The notes beneath the pieces are model-generated. The model was given only the letters and a program-made list of their open reading frames with translations, had not been told where the DNA came from and made no database searches. Positions 30,556 to 33,721 of a DNA stretch of 33,721 nt are shown piece by piece. Position numbers and translations under genes: made by a program. Origin of the DNA: JAVBMJ01 sp031552535 (lineage in GTDB: Bacteria; Bacteroidota; Bacteroidia; Bacteroidales; Rikenellaceae); the NCBI GenBank assembly GCA_031552535.1, contig JAVBMJ010000039.1, forward strand, positions 1 through 33,721. The letters are read 5' to 3'. Within the stretch, counting starts at the first letter, position 1; each line of letters begins with the position of its first letter.

Positions 30556-32640
30556 ATGAAGAAAATCTTGTTGTTTTGTCTTGCCATTCTGATAATTTCG
30601 CCGGCTTGTGCCGACGAGGGTATGTGGTTACCTTCACTCATAGGGAGCCGCATAAAAGATATGCGTTCCAAGGGACTACGGTTGAAGGCGGAGGATATTT
30701 ACAGTGCCGGTAAAGCCTCGCTGAAAGACGCGGTGGTCAAATTCGGCAATGGATGTACGGGTGAGATGATATCGGCAAGTGGGCTGCTTCTGACTAACCA
30801 CCATTGCGGCTATGGACAAATACAGGCCCACAGCACATTGTCGCACGACTACCTTACCAACGGTTTTTGGGCCATGTCGCGCGGCGAGGAATTACCCAAC
30901 CCGGGACTGGAAGTGTCGTTCCTGGTGAGGATGGACGACGTGACAGAGGCTATGCTTGATGGCGTTACAGACGGCATGGACGCCACTACACGATCTAAAG
31001 CGATGGAAGCCAATGCTAAAAAAATAGTGGATAAGGCTATCGAAGGCACGCACTATGTGGCCGAAGTCGAACCGTTTTATGCCGGCAACCAATATTTCGT
31101 ATTCGTTTACGAGGTCTTTACCGATGTGCGGCTCGTGGGGGCTCCGCCCTCGTCTATCGGGAAATTCGGCGGCGACACCGACAACTGGATGTGGCCGCGC
31201 CACACAGGCGACTTTTCGCTGTTCCGCGTATATGCCGGTCCCGACAACAAACCTGCCGCTTACTCCAAAGCCAATATACCCTACCGCTCGAAGAAATTTT
31301 TCAGCATATCGACACGCGGGGTTGCCGAGGGCGATTTCACATTTGTTTACGGCTATCCGGCACGTACTTCGCAATACCTTACGTCGGACGCGGTCGATTT
31401 CGTACAGAATTACTCCGACCCGGCCAAGATACGTATGCGCACCATGCGTCTCGACGTGATCGGAGCGGCACAGGAGGCCGACCCTCTGGTAAGGATACAA
31501 TATGCGGCCAAGCACGCCAACATTGCCAACGCCTGGAAAAAGTGGCAGGGCGAGGAGAAGGGGCTCAAACGCCTGGGCACTATAGAGCGCAAACGCGAGG
31601 CCGAAGCCGGTTTCCAGGCGTGGGCCGATGCCGATCCCGCCCGCAAAGCGAAGTACGGGTCGCTGCTGCCACGAATGCACGAACTATATATGGAGCTCAG
31701 ACCCTACGCCGTGGCGATGGATTACTACATGGAAGGGTTTTACTCGATAGAGATGATGGCGCTGGCAGGACACCTGTCGCCCAATATGCCGCAGGATAAA
31801 ATGAAAGCCCTGGCCGACAAATTCTACAAGAATTATTCAGCCGATATCGACCGCCGTGTAGCCGCCCGCCTTTTAGGTGAGTATCTGGCCAATGCCTCGC
31901 CGCAGTTTATTCCCGCTGGATTCGCCGACGAGGTAGAAGCAGCCGGAGGCGTCGAACGATACGCCGATGCGCTGTTCGCCTCTTCGGTATTGGCCGATTC
32001 GTCGAAATTCGCCGCCAGTGACCGCAAAACGCTTGCCGCCGATCCAGCCATACGGCTATATTCACGTTTCGCCCCCATCCGTCGCGATTCTATCGTTCCG
32101 CGTTATACGGCTCTTTATACCGAGATAGATAATCTTTATTCTACCTACGTGCAGGCCCTGCGCGAACAGCATGCCGGGGAGGTTCTGTCTCCGGATGCCA
32201 ACTTCACGCTTCGTGTGGCTTATGGACACGTGGAGGGTTATTCTCCCGAGGACGGAGTGCGCCACCTGCACCAGACCACACTCAAGGGCATAATCGAAAA
32301 AGACAACCCCGCCATATACGATTATGACGTCCCGCAACGGCTCAGGGATCTCTACGCTGCGCAAGACTATGGCTGTTGGGGCGTGGACGGTACGGTGCCG
32401 GTAGCTTTTATCGCCACGAACCATACCACAGGAGGCAATTCCGGTAGCCCGGTACTCAATGGACGGGGTGAGTTGGTGGGAGTAAACTTCGACCGTACAT
32501 GGCTCAGCACGATGAGCGACATAGAATTCGATCCGGCCATGTGCCGCAATATTTCTCTCGACGTGCGATACATGCTCTTCGTAATTGACAAAATAGGCGG
32601 AGCTAAATATCTTATCGACGAAATGCAGCTTATAAAATAA
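30556..32640 (+). CDS. S46 family dipeptidyl-peptidase, DPP11-like
   Basis: A 694-residue periplasmic serine exopeptidase that removes dipeptides from N-termini. Residues 1-19 form the signal peptide (KKILLFCLAILIISPACA). The chymotrypsin-like domain contains the catalytic His in TNHHCGYG (82-83), the conserved GGDTDNWMWPRHTGDF block (205-220) that holds the catalytic Asp, and Ser629 in TTGGNSGSPV. Arg647, 18 residues after the serine, is in the position of Arg673 of Porphyromonas gingivalis DPP11 (VNFDRTW), which selects Asp/Glu at P1, rather than the Gly of DPP7. Hence Asp/Glu-specific DPP11 is the likely activity. The length of about 700 fits. It supplies acidic dipeptides for amino acid fermentation. 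Confidence 0.93.
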   Translation: MKKILLFCLAILIISPACADEGMWLPSLIGSRIKDMRSKGLRLKAEDIYSAGKASLKDAVVKFGNGCTGEMISASGLLLTNHHCGYGQIQAHSTLSHDYLTNGFWAMSRGEELPNPGLEVSFLVRMDDVTEAMLDGVTDGMDATTRSKAMEANAKKIVDKAIEGTHYVAEVEPFYAGNQYFVFVYEVFTDVRLVGAPPSSIGKFGGDTDNWMWPRHTGDFSLFRVYAGPDNKPAAYSKANIPYRSKKFFSISTRGVAEGDFTFVYGYPARTSQYLTSDAVDFVQNYSDPAKIRMRTMRLDVIGAAQEADPLVRIQYAAKHANIANAWKKWQGEEKGLKRLGTIERKREAEAGFQAWADADPARKAKYGSLLPRMHELYMELRPYAVAMDYYMEGFYSIEMMALAGHLSPNMPQDKMKALADKFYKNYSADIDRRVAARLLGEYLANASPQFIPAGFADEVEAAGGVERYADALFASSVLADSSKFAASDRKTLAADPAIRLYSRFAPIRRDSIVPRYTALYTEIDNLYSTYVQALREQHAGEVLSPDANFTLRVAYGHVEGYSPEDGVRHLHQTTLKGIIEKDNPAIYDYDVPQRLRDLYAAQDYGCWGVDGTVPVAFIATNHTTGGNSGSPVLNGRGELVGVNFDRTWLSTMSDIEFDPAMCRNISLDVRYMLFVIDKIGGAKYLIDEMQLIK

Positions 32641-32687
32641 ACTTCTAACAAAAAAGCGGAATTAGGCAGAGTGTAGCGAATTAGCTG

Positions 32688-32713
32688 ACAGAGCTTTCGT
32701 TACGCTCTGTTTT
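32688..32713 (+). terminator. terminator of the peptidase gene
   Basis: ACAGAGC (32688-32694) and GCTCTGT (32704-32710) form a 7 bp stem with a 9-base loop, followed by TTTTG. It lies 48 bases after the stop codon. Confidence 0.65.
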
Positions 32714-32765
32714 GCTTTATATGGCTATGGTCTGAAAACCGTATTTCGGCAGAACAGCGCAGGGG

Positions 32766-32933
32766 ATGCGTTACCACCGGGAGGATATGCTGCTCAAAGA
32801 ACTGAATCTGACGTTTATCAACGATTTCGAATACTTCCTGCGGGAAGAAAAGAAATGCTGTACCAATACCGTATGGGGCTATAAGAGGCCGTTCAACGGT
32901 GAAGCCGTACCCGTTACAGGAAAATTTCATTAG
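32766..32933 (+). pseudogene. tyrosine recombinase (integrase) fragment
   Basis: A 55-residue frame from ATG 32766 to TAG 32931-32933. Residues 1-40 (YHREDMLLKELNLTF ... FEYFLREEKKCCTNTVWGY) match the SAM-like core-binding domain of Bacteroidetes integrases of conjugative and mobilizable elements. After VWGY the sequence leaves the family, and the catalytic domain with the RHRY residues is missing. It is a short internal remnant, probably left by deletion. Upstream, the frame is closed by TGA at 32733. Confidence 0.7.
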
Positions 32934-33179
32934 CCCGAACACGACCAATCATTTGATGTGCAGGACGTTAAACTACAAATATTCAAAGAACAGGACAACC
33001 CGGACAAGTTCCGTCTTTCCCTCAACGGTCAGAATATCATCGACTGGTTCAAACAACAATACGAGAAAGTGAAACAGGTAGTGCACCCAACTATCCCGAC
33101 AACCGATTCAAACACAACAGAAGAAAGGAAGAGGAATATAAAACACAAAATTAGTAAATGTAACGGTTTTAGGAGATAA
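32934..33179 (+). pseudogene. remnant of an unrecognised mobile-element gene
   Basis: The frame continues from the TAG at 32931 without shift, as EHDQSFDVQDVKLQIFKEQD through IIDWFKQQYEKVKQ, to TGA at 33177-33179 or the equivalent stop. The composition (Lys, Gln, Asp) and the position next to the integrase fragment suggest a conjugative-element protein, but I cannot name it. Its only internal start is GTG 32958 (73 codons). The in-frame TAG may be a CAG-to-TAG change joining it to the last residues of the preceding fragment. Confidence 0.4.
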
Positions 33180-33467
33180 TTGAAGGCTGTTTTTCTGAGA
33201 AACTGTTTGAAAATATAACCGAAATTATTTTTAAACTGTTTCTGAGATTTTGTATCTTTGGCAAATGTAAGTCGTTGAGATATGAATAAGGAATCACCTG
33301 AAAATGAGCAAAAGGTACAGCAAGCATCCTAATTTTGGTATGCTTGATATCATAAACGGCGTAACGAGTGACAGCTATAATCCAGTTAGGTGCCACCCGT
33401 GGATAGCACAGCGGTAATTGGTGGGCTTGACAGTACGAAAAATAGAGACTTTTAATAACATAATTTT
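33180..33467 (+). promoter_or_regulatory. intergenic region before the interrupted lipoprotein gene
   Basis: GAAACTGTTTGAAAAT (33199-33214) resembles a solitary left end of the MITE family. TATCTTTG (33253-33260) is a perfect -7 element followed by GC; it could drive a transcript into the lipoprotein frame, about 208 bases further on. A 16-codon frame (ATG 33282 to TAA) follows the promoter; I would not call it a gene. The remainder shows nothing recognisable. Confidence 0.4.
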
Positions 33468-33620
33468 ATGAAACATTTTAGCAATTTACAAGTAAGAATA
33501 CAAAGCTTCCGAGTATTTATCACAATCACTGCAATTCTCTTTTTTGCTAGTTGTGCGACAGGTTCTTTAATTATTACAGGACACTACTGTCCACTAAAAA
33601 ATTGGACGCTTAAAAGTTAA
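33468..33620 (+). pseudogene. lipoprotein gene interrupted by the IS
   Basis: ATG 33468 opens a frame whose first 31 residues form a lipoprotein signal: basic start, hydrophobic ITITAILFF, lipobox FASC with Cys29, then ATGSLIITG. At 33582 the sequence enters the IS end and the frame continues only as non-native codons to TAA 33618-33620, giving 50 residues. The IS has therefore cut the gene after about codon 38; the rest of the gene should lie beyond the IS. The SCATGS-type start is common among small Bacteroidetes lipoproteins; the family cannot be named. Confidence 0.7.
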
Positions 33621-33721
33621 ACAAATTTGGCTCACCGGAGCCATCAGGTTCTTTGAGATAGTTGAGATTCGATTTGTCGAATAAGTCCCGGATCGGGGTT
33701 TTGTCAGTCAGCGATATGCCC
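33582..33721 (-). mobile_element. 3' end of the same insertion sequence (right copy)
   Basis: This is the exact reverse complement of 1-140. The terminal sequence CACTACTGTCCACTAAAAAA starts at 33582, directly after the interrupted lipoprotein frame. The element continues beyond the window. Its target duplication cannot be read because the other side is not included. Confidence 0.85.
33610..33720 (-). CDS. transposase, C-terminal fragment (partial)
   Basis: The same 36 C-terminal codons as at 2-112, read on the minus strand and ending with TAA at 33612-33610. Only the tail is in the window; the family assignment (IS4-like) is equally tentative. Confidence 0.6.
   Translation of the reverse strand, partial: GISLTDKTPIRDLFDKSNLNYLKEPDGSGEPNLFNF

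Noticed and set aside
33282..33332. 16-codon frame after the TATCTTTG box
   Set aside because: Too short and without a neighbour whose regulation would need a leader peptide; it could be a remnant only.

Overview
The window is a 33.7 kb piece of a Bacteroidetes chromosome, most likely order Bacteroidales; a Rikenellaceae/Alistipes-like host is a guess. Supporting signs are promoters of the Bacteroidetes type (TAnnTTTG at -7), Bacteroidetes-restricted families (DUF3108, DUF4136, DUF4290, an Oar-like TonB receptor, an S46 peptidase), the Bacteroidetes ATP-synthase order atpD-atpC-small membrane gene-atpB, and the long three-domain IspG. Both ends are the same 140 bp insertion-sequence end in opposite orientation, so the window is probably a contig that breaks in two IS copies.

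Layout. 1-140: 3' end of an IS transposase. 288-4458 (minus): a membrane-anchored coiled-coil protein, a DUF3108 protein and RecG. 4549-6132 (plus): IspG, divergent from recG over almost touching promoters. 6227-16836 (minus): a twelve-gene lipid/polyketide-type cluster. 16955-17299: two tandem MITE-like elements. 17397-18718 (minus): a beta-barrel protein and a Trp/Tyr-rich DUF4136 lipoprotein. 19028-22669 (plus): atpD, atpC, an AtpI-like gene and atpB, with a MITE before atpB and no atpE/F/H/A/G after it. 23100-24278 (minus): an NtrC-type regulator lacking the DNA-binding domain. 24822-32640 (plus): DUF4290 protein, Oar-like TonB receptor, SDR oxidoreductase and a DPP11-like S46 peptidase. 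32641-33721: a decayed mobile-element junction with an integrase remnant and a lipoprotein gene cut by the right-hand IS copy.

The central cluster is the most interesting part. In transcription order it encodes a secreted esterase, a tyrosine-ammonia-lyase-like enzyme, FabG, [gap], a ketosynthase, an ACP, an LpxL-like acyltransferase, [gap], a cobalamin-binding radical SAM enzyme, a hot-dog 'dehydratase' without any histidine, a YbgC-like thioesterase, a second ketosynthase, a half-length ketosynthase and a second ACP. This is the logic of aryl-polyene and flexirubin pathways: an aromatic acyl starter from tyrosine, extended on an ACP by dedicated ketosynthases and possibly attached to a lipid. 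It adds a B12 radical SAM enzyme, and no starter-activating ligase, exporter or canonical dehydratase is visible. The product is unknown.

Two dispersed non-coding repeat families also stand out: about 160 bp MITEs with TNA target duplications, and a hairpin-rich repeat lying in both large gaps of the biosynthetic cluster.
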